From assembly GCF_006539925.1 (NCBI RefSeq), contig NZ_BJNY01000009.1, positions 62,001 to 126,000 on the forward strand: DNA of 64,000 nt, written 5' to 3'. Every line of letters begins with the position of its first letter. Position 1 is the stretch's first letter. The notes under the pieces are model-generated. The model did no database searches. It saw only the letters and a list, made by a program, of their open reading frames with translations, and was not told the origin of the DNA. Below are positions 50,101 through 60,974 of the stretch, one piece after another. A program made the position numbers and the translations under genes. The DNA comes from Glutamicibacter uratoxydans. Lineage in GTDB: Bacteria > Actinomycetota > Actinomycetes > Actinomycetales > Micrococcaceae.

Positions 50101-51821
50101 CGCATGCAGAATCGCTGGTGGCCACCCGCCGCGCCTTCACCCTGCGGGTCGCAGGTCAGCTGTCCTATGCCGCCATTGAGGACGCCGGCAAGCTGCGCGA
50201 TGCCCTGGGCACGCCGCTGCCTACCGGCATCCCCACCGCATTCCTTGAACCTGCAGCTCGGCCGATTGAAGATCTGGTCTCCCGCTTTGCCCGCACCCAT
50301 GCGCCGTTCACGCTCTCCGAACTGGCCGCCGCACTGGGCCTGGGCGTCGCGGTGCTGCGGCCGGTGCTCGACCAGCTGGTGGCTGCCGGGCGCCTGTCGC
50401 TGGGCGCCTTCCGACCGGTGGAGCTGATTCCTGCCGGAGTCAGCGGGGACGAGTACTGCGAAGTCTCGGTGCTGCGCACCATTCGCACCCGCTCGTTGGC
50501 TGCCCTGCGCGCCGAGGTGGAACCGGTGGACCAGGCGACCTTCGGCCGCTTTCTGCCGGCCTGGCAGCAGGTGGGCTCCCGGCTGGAGGGCGGCGACGGG
50601 CTCTACGAGGTCATCACCCAGCTGGCAGGAGTAGAGGTCCCAGCCTCTGCCCTTGAATCTTTCATCCTGCCTGCCAGGCTGAATGGCTACCAGACCTCCT
50701 GGCTTGATGAGCTGACCAGCAGCGGGGACGTGCTGATCTGCGGCGCGGGCGCGGCCGGCGGCAAGGACGGGTGGCTCTCGCTGCACACCGCCGAGTTCGC
50801 CTCGCTGAGCCTTCCCGCACCTGACATGTCCCAGCTGGATTCGCTGGCACGCCGGGTACTGGACTCCTTCGACGCCACCGGCGCCTATTTTGTGCAGGAA
50901 CTCGCGGCCCGGCTGCATCCTGAAGAGGGCCTGCCGCCGACCGAGCAGGACATCACCGACGCCTGCTGGCAGCTGTTCTGGGCCGGATTCATCTCCCCCG
51001 ATACCCTTGCCCCGGTGCGCAGCTACCTGGCAGGCGGCACCACCGCGCACAAGATCGCCAAGCCCGCGCCGCGGGCCCGCGCCGCCCGGCTGAACCGGCT
51101 CTCCGGGCTCACCCGACTAGCCCGGGAACAGGCGGCCGGCCCGACCGCGCGCTGCACCCGCGGATCGGCCCGCTGGTCGCTGCTGCCCACTGGGACGCTC
51201 GATGCGACCATCGCCTCCCACGCCACCGCCGAGATCATGCTCGAACGCTATGGGGTGCTCACCCGCGGATCGGTGGCCGCCGAGTCGGTGCCCGGCGGCT
51301 TCGGCCAGCTCTACCGGGTGCTGTCCAAGCTGGAGGAGGCAGGACATGCCCGCCGCGGATACTTCATCGAGAAGCTCGGGGCCGCGCAATTCTCCACCGC
51401 GAACACCATCGACCGGCTGCGCACCTTTGCCCTGCCAGATGACCCGCAGCGCCAGCCGCAGGCAGTGGTGCTTGCCTCCACCGATCCGGCGAACCCCTAT
51501 GGCGCCGCGCTGCCCTGGCCTGCAACGCTGACCGGCCACCGGCCAGGCCGCAAGGCCGGGGCGATCGTCGGCCTGCTCGACGGAGCGCTGTGCCTGTACC
51601 TTGAACGCGGCGGCCGTACCGTGCTGACCTTTGGAGAGCCCAGCGACCAGGCCTGGTGGCTGCTGGCTGAAAAGCTTGTGGCAGCCCTGCGCACCGCCAC
51701 GGTGGACAAGCTGGCCATCGCCACGGTCAATGGCGAACCGGTACTTGAGCACCCGCTCGCCCAGGCGCTGCTGGCCGCAGGGTTCTATTCCACGCCGCAG
51801 GGCATCCGCTTCAGGCGGTAG
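47154..51821 (+). CDS. lhr: Lhr-type DNA repair helicase
   Basis: A 1555-residue superfamily 2 helicase, the long form usual in actinobacteria. Walker A APTGSGKT is at 44-51 and the DEVH box at 180-183. [16 protein letters not shown] is motif III, and [36 protein letters not shown] holds motifs V-VI. The Lhr core winged helix and beta-barrel run to about 850, followed by a long C-terminal region. The C-terminal part of E. coli Lhr has been reported to act as a uracil-DNA glycosylase. Its position just before a Nei-type glycosylase supports a repair function. Confidence 0.95.
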   Translation: [1555 protein letters not shown]

Positions 51822-51851
51822 CAGTGCGCCCACAGATCCAAGGAGGACACA

Positions 51852-52670
51852 GTGCCAGAAGGTGATTCCGTCTACCAAGCCACCGCCCGCCTGCACCAGG
51901 CGCTGGCCGGGCAGGTGCTGCTGCGCTCCGATTTCAGGGTTCCCGCGCTGTCCACCACCGATCTAAGCGGATACCTGGTGAAGGAGGTCCGCCCGCGCGG
52001 CAAGCACCTGCTGATGCGCTTTACTCCGCCAGAGGACCATGACCCCGCCTTCAAGAAGCCGCCGCTGACCCTGCATTCGCACCTGCTGATGGAGGGCCGC
52101 TGGGATATTTACGCCCCTGCAGAGCGCTGGAAGCGTCCGGCCCACACAGCCCGCGTGGTGCTCGGCGTCGAGTCCGCTACCGCTGTCGGGTTCGACATCG
52201 CCCAGGTCAAGCTCGTGCCCACCGAGAATGAGGATGAGCTGATCGGCCATTTGGGGCCGGATCTGCTGGGCGCCGACTGGGATCCCCAGCTGGCGGCCCG
52301 GAATTTGCGCTCCCAGCCCGAACGAAGCATCGGCGATGCCCTGCTTGACCAGCGGATCATGGCAGGGGTGGGAAATATCTACCGCAGCGAAGTCCTGTTC
52401 CTCGCCCGGCTGAATCCGCTGACTCTCATCGGGCAGGTGGTGAATCTGGAGAAGGTCGTACAGACATCCCAGCGCCTGCTGGAAATCAACAAGAACCGTC
52501 CGCGCCGGGTGACCACCGGGCTTGCACGCACCCGCGAACCCTATTGGGTCTATGGGCGCACCGGCAAACCCTGCCTGCGCTGCGGGACGCGGATCCAACA
52601 GTTCACATTGGAAAGCCAGTCTTCGGGCCAAGACCGGGACTGCTACTTCTGCCCGTCCTGCCAGTCCTAG
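51852..52670 (+). CDS. nei: Fpg/Nei-family DNA glycosylase (endonuclease VIII-like)
   Basis: A 272-residue base-excision glycosylase/AP lyase. The catalytic Pro-Glu follow the initiator Met (MPEGDSVYQATARLH). The helix-two-turn-helix is in DALLDQRIMAGVGNIYRSEVLFLARLNP, and the C-terminal zinc finger is in CLRCGTRIQQF...CYFCPSC. The GTG start follows AAGGAGGACACA. Its stop shares CTAG (52667-52670) with the convergent peroxiredoxin stop. Confidence 0.93.
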   Translation: MPEGDSVYQATARLHQALAGQVLLRSDFRVPALSTTDLSGYLVKEVRPRGKHLLMRFTPPEDHDPAFKKPPLTLHSHLLMEGRWDIYAPAERWKRPAHTARVVLGVESATAVGFDIAQVKLVPTENEDELIGHLGPDLLGADWDPQLAARNLRSQPERSIGDALLDQRIMAGVGNIYRSEVLFLARLNPLTLIGQVVNLEKVVQTSQRLLEINKNRPRRVTTGLARTREPYWVYGRTGKPCLRCGTRIQQFTLESQSSGQDRDCYFCPSCQS

Positions 52671-53155
52671 GACTCACGGTATTTTTGAGCGATCACTTGC
52701 AGCACCTGATTTGGATGTGCCGCCGGGTCGCCGATCTCCGTAAAACGCTCTAGCACCATGCCGTCTTCAATCAGAAAAGTCGCACGCCGGTACAGCCTCT
52801 GGCCCTCGAAGTCGAATGTTTCCAGGCCCAGCTGCTCCTTGAGCTGCAGCCGGGCGTCGGACAGCAGCGGGTATGACAGGTGCAGCCGCTTCGCAGCTTC
52901 CTGCTGGTAGCCGGTGTCCTGGGTAGATACTCCGAAGACCCGAGTCTGCAGCTGCAGGAAATCTTCGTGGAGATCGCGGAAAGAGCATGACTCCGCTGTG
53001 CACCCCTTGGCTCCGGGAATCATTTCCCATCCTTCGGGCGCTCCTCCTAGCGGGCTGGTGCGCGGATACACGAAAACCACGCTTCGGCCTTCCACCGTCG
53101 ACAGGTCGATTTTCCCGCCCTGAGTTGAGAACAGTTCCAGGTTGTCCAGCCGCAT
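52667..53155 (-). CDS. Peroxiredoxin, PrxQ/BCP-like
   Basis: A 162-residue thiol peroxidase. The peroxidatic cysteine is C52, with C57 five residues on (KGCTAESCSFRD), the PrxQ/BCP spacing. YPRTSP precedes the catalytic region with an insertion (GGAPEGWEMIPGA) longer than in standard BCP. GGTAAAA with GGAGG upstream places the ATG at 53155. Confidence 0.87.
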   Translation of the reverse strand: MRLDNLELFSTQGGKIDLSTVEGRSVVFVYPRTSPLGGAPEGWEMIPGAKGCTAESCSFRDLHEDFLQLQTRVFGVSTQDTGYQQEAAKRLHLSYPLLSDARLQLKEQLGLETFDFEGQRLYRRATFLIEDGMVLERFTEIGDPAAHPNQVLQVIAQKYRES

Positions 53156-53271
53156 TTTTACCTCCGCTCCAACCCTAGCCAGGCACCTGGTCTGTCCGTC
53201 ACAGTGTTACTGCGCATCGTCGTTTTCGCTGCTTCGCACCGTAGAATTGACGGTGGGCTAAAGATGGAACA

Positions 53272-54300
53272 ATGGGAACTATGGCAATGGCTTCCCCGCT
53301 CCCGGTCCGCAATGGCGTCAACGCAACACGTTTGCACCTTCCAAAGAGCGGTTCGTGGACCACTGTTGCCGATTACCTGCTCGAACGCTTCGGGCATGTG
53401 GACCCTGAGGGAATTCTGCGCCGCTTCGACGACGGAGAAATTGTAGGGCTCGGCGGAGTGAAGCTGAACCGCCTGACCCCCATGGGCGAGCACGAATTCA
53501 TCTGGTACTATCGCACGCTGCCGGTCGAAACCCCGATCCCCTTTGAAACGCAGATCCTGCACCAGGACGAGCACCTGCTGGTGGTGGACAAGCCGCATTT
53601 CCTGCCGACCACCCCCGGAGGCAAGTTCATCCAGGAATCTGCGCTGGTGCGCCTGCGCAACCAGACCGGCATCGACGACCTGGTGCCAATGCACCGGCTG
53701 GACCGCGCCACCGCCGGCGTCATCCTCTTTGCCGTCAATCCTGAAACCCGCGGCGCCTACCAGATGCTCTTTGAACGCAGGGAAATCGCCAAACGCTACA
53801 AGGCGGTAGTCGCCTTGTCGCCGGGCGGCGGCCTTGAAACCGGCGTTGTGCTACAGGCCAACGGCGGGCACAGCGATACGCGTTCCCCTCAGCAGCTGCG
53901 CGAGCTGCTGGAAAGCATGCCGCTGACCTATGAGAACCGCATGTCAAAGGTCAAGGGACAGCTTCGCTCCATCGTCGATGAGGGCGAGCCCAACGCGCAG
54001 ACCCTGATCAAGGTGGAATCCACCGGCGTCAGCGCCGGCTTCCACGCAGGTGTCAAGGTGGCGCTGATGGATCTTGAACCGCATTCGGGCAAGACCCACC
54101 AGCTGCGCATCCATCTGGCATCCCTGGGGCTCGGCATCATCAATGACGCGTTCTACCCGAGGCTGTGGGACCTGGCGCCGGATGACTATGAGCGTCCTCT
54201 GCAGCTGCTGGCCCACACCATTTCCTTCACCGACCCGCTGACCGGGCAGGAACGCAGCTTCAGCTCCAAGCAGCGGCTGTGTGAAGCTCCCGCCGCCTAG
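53272..54300 (+). CDS. RluA-family pseudouridine synthase
   Basis: A 342-residue RNA pseudouridine synthase. The catalytic aspartate is in VPMHRLDRATAGVILFA, HLLVVDKPHFLPTTPGG is motif I, and HSGKTHQLRIHLASLGLGIINDAFYP is motif III. The N-terminal part carries an S4-like segment. The target (23S rRNA or tRNA) is not clear. The ATG at 53281 is an alternative start. Confidence 0.88.
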   Translation: MGTMAMASPLPVRNGVNATRLHLPKSGSWTTVADYLLERFGHVDPEGILRRFDDGEIVGLGGVKLNRLTPMGEHEFIWYYRTLPVETPIPFETQILHQDEHLLVVDKPHFLPTTPGGKFIQESALVRLRNQTGIDDLVPMHRLDRATAGVILFAVNPETRGAYQMLFERREIAKRYKAVVALSPGGGLETGVVLQANGGHSDTRSPQQLRELLESMPLTYENRMSKVKGQLRSIVDEGEPNAQTLIKVESTGVSAGFHAGVKVALMDLEPHSGKTHQLRIHLASLGLGIINDAFYPRLWDLAPDDYERPLQLLAHTISFTDPLTGQERSFSSKQRLCEAPAA

Positions 54301-54377
54301 CAGCTCTTCTCAACGCCGCGTATTTCTCCTAGGCTGTAGCTCACCATCGCTCTTTGGCCTGGAAGGACAGCGGCACC

Positions 54378-55277
54378 ATGGCGAATTCGCAGCAATCACC
54401 GCAGCTTGGGTCTCTTGTGGCTTCCGCGCAGCGGGCCATCGCCGAAGCTTCCTATCGGCGGACCTTCGATCTTCCCTATGCAGCCCCGGACCGCAGGCCC
54501 AACCCGGAAGTGGAGCTGGGCGACAAGATCCGGGCTTCGCTGTTTGCTGCGGCCGCCGCGCTGCTGCTGGTGACCTCGCTTGCCTTCAGCACCAGCGGGA
54601 CTGGGCGCATCGGCTCAAGCCTGCTGGATGTGGGCGTGGTGCATTGGATCATCTGGCCGCTGATTGCGTTTGCCCTGCTGCTCAGCGCCGGCTATAGCGC
54701 GCTGGGCCACCAGCTTTCTTCACGCAGGCAGCGGGCGGTCTCCGTCTACACGCTTTCCGCCACGGCACTGATGGCCTGCGCCTTGACGCTTGCCTCCGGA
54801 TTCCTGGGCTGGGCGGCCGCGGCGGTGTCCACCGGTGCATTGCTGTTGGCGCTGCTTGGGGTGCGTACGCTGAACCGCTTTACCGCACGCAATCATATTG
54901 AGCGCGTCGCCACGGATATGCCGCTGAGCTTCTTCGCCGGATTCTGCCTGGTCTACACGCTGCAGCTGTGGTTTGCCGCCGCAGGGTGGATCGGTGCAGA
55001 GCACGCGCTGCCGGTCATCCTCCTGACGCTTGCAGTCTCGGTGATCGCCGCGGTGCTGGCCCACTCCGAGCGTGGCCGCCACGCATTTGCCAGCGGCTTC
55101 GGCGCGGCCATGATCACCGCCGCAGTGCAGGGCTGGCGCACCGAGTCCACCCCGCTGTGGATCTGCAGCATCTGGGGCTTCCTGGCGGTGGTGGTGTTCA
55201 TCTGCGCTGAGAACCGGCGCTTCCAGATTTCCCACGCCGAACACCGTGCCCTGGCTGGCAGGGAGCTGGACTTCTAG
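54378..55277 (+). CDS. Hypothetical membrane protein
   Basis: A 299-residue protein with a soluble N-terminal part (about 1-55) followed by about eight hydrophobic helices and short loops, ending in a charged tail (ENRRFQISHAEHRALAGRELDF). I recognise no family. I chose the ATG at 54378 because GGAAGGACAG precedes it. It is convergent with the SDR gene at 55306. Confidence 0.65.
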   Translation: MANSQQSPQLGSLVASAQRAIAEASYRRTFDLPYAAPDRRPNPEVELGDKIRASLFAAAAALLLVTSLAFSTSGTGRIGSSLLDVGVVHWIIWPLIAFALLLSAGYSALGHQLSSRRQRAVSVYTLSATALMACALTLASGFLGWAAAAVSTGALLLALLGVRTLNRFTARNHIERVATDMPLSFFAGFCLVYTLQLWFAAAGWIGAEHALPVILLTLAVSVIAAVLAHSERGRHAFASGFGAAMITAAVQGWRTESTPLWICSIWGFLAVVVFICAENRRFQISHAEHRALAGRELDF

Positions 55278-55305
55278 CTCCCTGCCGGTCCTGGCAGTCG
55301 AATTT

Positions 55306-56082
55306 CTAGCGCGGGGCCATGCGGATCGCGCCGTCCAGGCGGATGGTCTCCCCATTGAGCATCGGGTTTGCGACGATGTGCTCCACCAGCGCCGCGTATT
55401 CGTCCGGCCGGCCCAACCGCGAAGGGTGCGGCACCTGGGCGCCCAGCGAGTCCTGCGCGGCCTGCGGCAGGCCTGCCATCATCGGGGTCTGGAAGATGCC
55501 CGGGGCGATGGTCATGACGCGGATCTGGTGCTGGGCCAGCTCGCGGGCCAGCGGCAGGGTCATGGCGGCCACCGCGCCCTTGGAGGCGGCATAGGCCGGC
55601 TGGCCGATCTGTCCATCGAAGGCTGCCACCGATGCGGTGTTCACGATGACTCCGCGTTCGGCGGTGCCATGCTCGTCCACCAGGGATTCACTGTGGGCCA
55701 TGACCTTGGCGGCCAAGCGCACCACGTTGAAGGTGCCGTTCACATTGATCTCAAGGACCTTGGCGAACTTCTCCAGGGGCAGCACGCCCTCGCGCCCTAG
55801 TACCTTGCCGGGGGTTGCCACGCCGGCGCAGTTCACCACCACGCGCAGCTGCCCCAGTTCGCGCACCCGGTCCATGGCGGCCGCCACGTCGTCGGACTTG
55901 GTGACGTCTGCCGGGATGTAGCGGACGTTCGCCCCGATCTGCGCGGCGATCTGGTCGCCGTCCTCGCGCGGAAGATCCAGTACCAGTACATGTTTGGCCT
56001 GTGCCGCCAATTTTTCGGCGGTGGCACGGCCCAACCCCGACAGCCCTCCGGTCACGAGAGCCAGCGAATCCTGCAGATGCAT
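55306..56082 (-). CDS. SDR-family 3-hydroxyacyl-CoA dehydrogenase-like protein
   Basis: A 258-residue short-chain dehydrogenase. TGGLSGLG is at residues 11-18, NCAG is near 85, and the catalytic set is in [25 protein letters not shown]. The pattern ([30 protein letters not shown]) resembles type II 3-hydroxyacyl-CoA dehydrogenases. The ATG at 56082 gives better spacing from AAGGGG than the ATG at 56085. Confidence 0.85.
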   Translation of the reverse strand: MHLQDSLALVTGGLSGLGRATAEKLAAQAKHVLVLDLPREDGDQIAAQIGANVRYIPADVTKSDDVAAAMDRVRELGQLRVVVNCAGVATPGKVLGREGVLPLEKFAKVLEINVNGTFNVVRLAAKVMAHSESLVDEHGTAERGVIVNTASVAAFDGQIGQPAYAASKGAVAAMTLPLARELAQHQIRVMTIAPGIFQTPMMAGLPQAAQDSLGAQVPHPSRLGRPDEYAALVEHIVANPMLNGETIRLDGAIRMAPR

Positions 56083-56168
56083 CATTACCCCTTCGTAGTT
56101 TGCAATTCTCCGGTCAGCCTATCGCCCACTTGAGCAAACGTGAAGAACTTGCCAGGGGAAAACACCAA

Positions 56169-56209
56169 CGCCGCGGCGGGGAACCAAGTACTGGTTCCCC
56201 GCCGCGGCG
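56169..56209 (-). terminator. Terminator after the DHA2 exporter gene
   Basis: A perfect 18-base-pair stem pairs 56169-56186 with 56192-56209 around AGTAC, 34 bases downstream of the exporter stop on the minus strand. Confidence 0.7.
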
Positions 56210-56242
56210 CTGGAAAGAGGCAGGTTTGCCGCTTGTGCGGAG

Positions 56243-57694
56243 CTAGTTCGCGGCCGCCGGAGCATCGACCGCGGTGCCCGGCGCCTGGATCTCCTTCTTC
56301 CCGCCAAGCAGCAAACCGATGACCAGGATACCGACGCTGCAGGCGGCACCCACCAGGAAGCCCGGCTTGAAGCCTTCGACGGTGGCTGTCACTACGTCGG
56401 TGCCGGCGGCGGTCTTCGCCGCGGTGGAGGCCGCCACCACGCCGACGATCAGCGCGGTGCCCATCGCTCCCGCCAGCTGCTGCAGGGTGGACAGCAGTGC
56501 CGAGCCGTGCGAGTGCAAGTGGTGCGGCAGCGGGTTCAGCGCGGTGGTGAACGCCGGGGTGAAGATGAACGCGAGGCCCAGGCTCATGACCAGGTGCATT
56601 ACCACCAGCAGCCAGATCGGGGTCTGCGCATCCAGGATGACCGCGTAGCCCAGCAGCGCCGCCAGCAGCACGATGGCGCCGGGGACGATCAGCGGGCGCG
56701 GGCCCACCTTGTCGTAGAGCTTGCCGACCATCGGCGCCAGCAGGCCCATTAGCAGGCCGCCGGGAAGCATGATCAAGCCGGTGGTCAGGGTTTCGATGCC
56801 CAGCACATTGGTGAAGAACAGCGGCAGCAGGATGATCACGCCGAACAGCGAGATCATGGAGCACATCATCAGCACCAGGGACAGGGTGAAGTCCCTGAAG
56901 TTCAGCGAGCGTAGGTCCAGCAGGGCCTTGTCGTCATGCTGCAGGCGCAGCTGCAGCAGCACGAAGCCCACCAAGCAGAGCACTGCCACCGCAAGGATGC
57001 CAAGACCCATCGGGGTGACCCCTGCGGACAGTCCGCTCAGGCCGTAGACCAGGCCGCCGAAGCCTGGGATCGCCAGCAGCAGCGAGGGCACCGACAGCGG
57101 CGCCGCATCGTCCCCGACCTCGTTGGACAGGCGCGGGGTGCCGATAACTAGGGCCGCCAGCGCGATCGGGATGATCACGATGAACATGAACCGCCAGGAA
57201 AGGTACTGCAGGATCAGCCCGGACAGGGTCGGACCAATGGCAGGCGCCACCGAGATCACGATCGAGACATTGCCCATCAGCACGCCGCGGCGCTCGGCGG
57301 GCACCAGGTCAAGGATGGTAGTCATCAGCAGCGGCATCATGATCGCGGTGCCGCAGGCTTGGATGACGCGCGCCACCAGCAGGATGCCAAGCCCCGGGGA
57401 CAGCGCCGCCAGCGTGGTGCCCAAGGTGAACAAGCCGATGGCCAGCACAAAGACCTTGCGGGTGCTGAAGCGCTGCAGCAGGAAGCCTGTCATCGGGATG
57501 ACCACAGCCATGGTCAGCATGAAGATCGTCGACAGCCACTGGATGGCGTCGGGGGTGACGCGGAATTCTTCCATCAGGACCGGCAGCGCCACATTCATGA
57601 TGGTTTCATTGAGGATCACAACAAAGCTGGACACGATCAAGACTGCGATGGTCGTGAAGCTTTGTTTGCTCAAGCGTTCGACGGTGTTGGACAC
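56243..57694 (-). CDS. MFS multidrug exporter, DHA2 family
   Basis: A 483-residue transporter with about 14 hydrophobic segments, the DHA2 (EmrB/QacA) topology. Segments such as LNETIMNVALPVLMEEF, the motif-A-like loop FLLQRFSTRKVFVLAIGLFTLGT, and NVSIVISVAPAIGPTLSGLILQYLSWRFMF in TM5 are characteristic. The GTG at 57694 (VSNTVERLSKQS) is preferred; the frame is open to 57775. The substrate is unknown. Confidence 0.85.
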   Translation of the reverse strand: MSNTVERLSKQSFTTIAVLIVSSFVVILNETIMNVALPVLMEEFRVTPDAIQWLSTIFMLTMAVVIPMTGFLLQRFSTRKVFVLAIGLFTLGTTLAALSPGLGILLVARVIQACGTAIMMPLLMTTILDLVPAERRGVLMGNVSIVISVAPAIGPTLSGLILQYLSWRFMFIVIIPIALAALVIGTPRLSNEVGDDAAPLSVPSLLLAIPGFGGLVYGLSGLSAGVTPMGLGILAVAVLCLVGFVLLQLRLQHDDKALLDLRSLNFRDFTLSLVLMMCSMISLFGVIILLPLFFTNVLGIETLTTGLIMLPGGLLMGLLAPMVGKLYDKVGPRPLIVPGAIVLLAALLGYAVILDAQTPIWLLVVMHLVMSLGLAFIFTPAFTTALNPLPHHLHSHGSALLSTLQQLAGAMGTALIVGVVAASTAAKTAAGTDVVTATVEGFKPGFLVGAACSVGILVIGLLLGGKKEIQAPGTAVDAPAAAN

Positions 57695-57892
57695 AACAAG
57701 TTCCGCTTCTAGGAGGTGCGTTCGGTGATGACGCTGGGAGTAGCAATCAGAAAATATCCGATTGGGATAGCCCAATCAATTTTACCCGCGGGCGATTGCC
57801 TGAACCAGAGCTGCACCAACCCGAATTCGTGAGTTACGCAACACGGCATCCGTTTCATGGCATCACGGGGCATTGTGTACCAAGATGGAAAC

Positions 57893-58432
57893 ATGAACGT
57901 GCGTACGCCTGATCCGTATCCTGGCTGGCTCTCCGAGGAAGACCTCTATGAGGCCCGCCAGCGCTTGCCCATGCTGTATGTCGAGGCCATCCCGGTGCGC
58001 CTAGACCCCCTGGGCTATGTCAATGAAGTGGGGCTCCTGCTCACCGCCGACGCCGACGGCCGCATGCTGCGCACCTTCGTCTCCGGCCGCGTCATGTACC
58101 GCGAGACCATCCGGGCCGCGCTGATCCGGCACATCGAGAAGGACCTTGGAACCATGGTCCTTCCGCAGCTGCCCGCCTCTCCGGTGCCGTTCACCGTCGC
58201 CGAGTACTTCCCGGCGCCCAGCGAGACAGGGCTGACCGACGACCGCCAGCATGCGGTCTCTATGTGCTACATCGTGCCGGTGCGCGGCGAATCCACGCCG
58301 CGCCAGGACGCACTGGAGCTGACCTGGCTCACCCCGGCAGAAGCACTGAGCGCCGATATCCAGGGCGAGTTCGCCGGAGGCCGCGAAAATATTCTCCGAC
58401 AGGCATTAGCCCATGTCGGAGTGAATATCTAG
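57893..58432 (+). CDS. Nudix-like protein (DUF4916) with a degenerate Nudix box
   Basis: A 179-residue protein of the Nudix fold. The Nudix box lies at residues 65-86 (G65, E71, then RHIEKD at 79-84 where active enzymes have REUxEE). At least one metal-binding glutamate is thus replaced, and hydrolase activity is doubtful. VEAIPVRLDPLGYVNEVGLLL and LTWLTPAEALS are typical of the actinobacterial DUF4916 group. The stop shares CTAG with the convergent FUSC gene. Confidence 0.8.
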   Translation: MNVRTPDPYPGWLSEEDLYEARQRLPMLYVEAIPVRLDPLGYVNEVGLLLTADADGRMLRTFVSGRVMYRETIRAALIRHIEKDLGTMVLPQLPASPVPFTVAEYFPAPSETGLTDDRQHAVSMCYIVPVRGESTPRQDALELTWLTPAEALSADIQGEFAGGRENILRQALAHVGVNI

Positions 58433-59529
58433 GTTCCGCTTGCAGGGTTTGGCGGCTCGCTGCGCACGCGCTTGCGCATGATGCCGCCAAACCAGCTTCC
58501 CAGTAGCACGCCGAAGATGCCGACCAGCGAACCGATCACGGTTTCGACCATGCGGTCGTACATCACCGCGGTGGACAGTCCCGAAGCCAGGGAAACGCCC
58601 ACCAACGCCAGCGGGGTAATGAAGATCTGCGCCATGAAATAGTTGCGCATCACCAGCATCTCCGCCATGAACTGGAAGAAGCCGATCAGCGCCAGCAGCA
58701 TCCACAGCGGAGGGTTGGCCAGGATCACCAGCACCATCAGGATCAGGCCCACCAACGTGCCGAGCACACGGTGGATGCCGCGGTGCAGGCGCAGCTTCGT
58801 GGTGTGGCCGACCAGCGGCACCACCGCCGCGACCATGGCCCAGTAGTTGTGGCCCGCCGACAAGCTGCTGCCCAGGCTGTTGGCCAGTGCGCCGGCCGCG
58901 CCGGCGGTCAGGATGTAGAACAGCCCCTCCCACCAGATCGCCGTACGCACATTGTCCGACAGCGGCGGCAGGCTGGTGCGCTGCCACAAATTCGTCCACT
59001 GCCCGATAGCCCCGGCCGCCCCGATGCCTATGGCCAACGCGATGGTCAGCACCGCCACCAGCAGCCCCTGCCAGGCAGGCGCAGGATTGGGAATCGAGGC
59101 CACGGCAGCAAAGGCGAAGATGTGGAAGAGGGAACCGGTAGGGCGCAGCCGCATGAACCCTGCCGCCACGGAGCAGATGCCAGCCACCAAAGTGGTCGCG
59201 CCGACGATCTGCCACTGCTTCACCGCGGGGTCAGCATGATCGATCCAGAAGTTGGAGGCGGCCAGCGCGGCGGCGATGACTGCGAAGAACAGCGCTCCGG
59301 AGCGCACCTGCATGCGCAGCCTGTTCCAATACCCGTCGACGCGGCCGTAGACTCCGGTGAAGGCGCCGAACACCGCGAAAATCACCAGATCCATGCGGTT
59401 GATGGCCAGCAGGATGATCATCGGGGCAAAAATGCCCACCGCGGTGCGCAGGCCGATCCAATGGTCCTTGCGGGCAGGGCCCAGCGTGATCAGTGACTTG
59501 GCGGAGTCTTTTACATGCTCGAAGGCCAC
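58429..59529 (-). CDS. FUSC-family membrane protein
   Basis: A 366-residue membrane protein with two blocks of hydrophobic helices. GLRTAVGIFAPMIILLAINRMDLVIFAVFGAFTGVYG near the start and GHTTKLRLHRGIHRVLGTLVGLILMVLVI in the second half are typical of FUSC/aromatic acid exporter-type proteins. The GTG at 59529 has GGAAGGAA just upstream, making it better than the ATG at 59571. The transported substrate is unknown. Confidence 0.75.
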   Translation of the reverse strand: MAFEHVKDSAKSLITLGPARKDHWIGLRTAVGIFAPMIILLAINRMDLVIFAVFGAFTGVYGRVDGYWNRLRMQVRSGALFFAVIAAALAASNFWIDHADPAVKQWQIVGATTLVAGICSVAAGFMRLRPTGSLFHIFAFAAVASIPNPAPAWQGLLVAVLTIALAIGIGAAGAIGQWTNLWQRTSLPPLSDNVRTAIWWEGLFYILTAGAAGALANSLGSSLSAGHNYWAMVAAVVPLVGHTTKLRLHRGIHRVLGTLVGLILMVLVILANPPLWMLLALIGFFQFMAEMLVMRNYFMAQIFITPLALVGVSLASGLSTAVMYDRMVETVIGSLVGIFGVLLGSWFGGIMRKRVRSEPPNPASGT

Positions 59530-59600
59530 AGCTTCCTTCCGTCGCGTTGCACACAATGCGTTGGCACCCATTATTCGCCCTGCCCCATGTGAAAGCCTAG

Positions 59601-60959
<1,359 letters not shown>

Positions 60960-60974
60960 CAGCACGCAACTACC

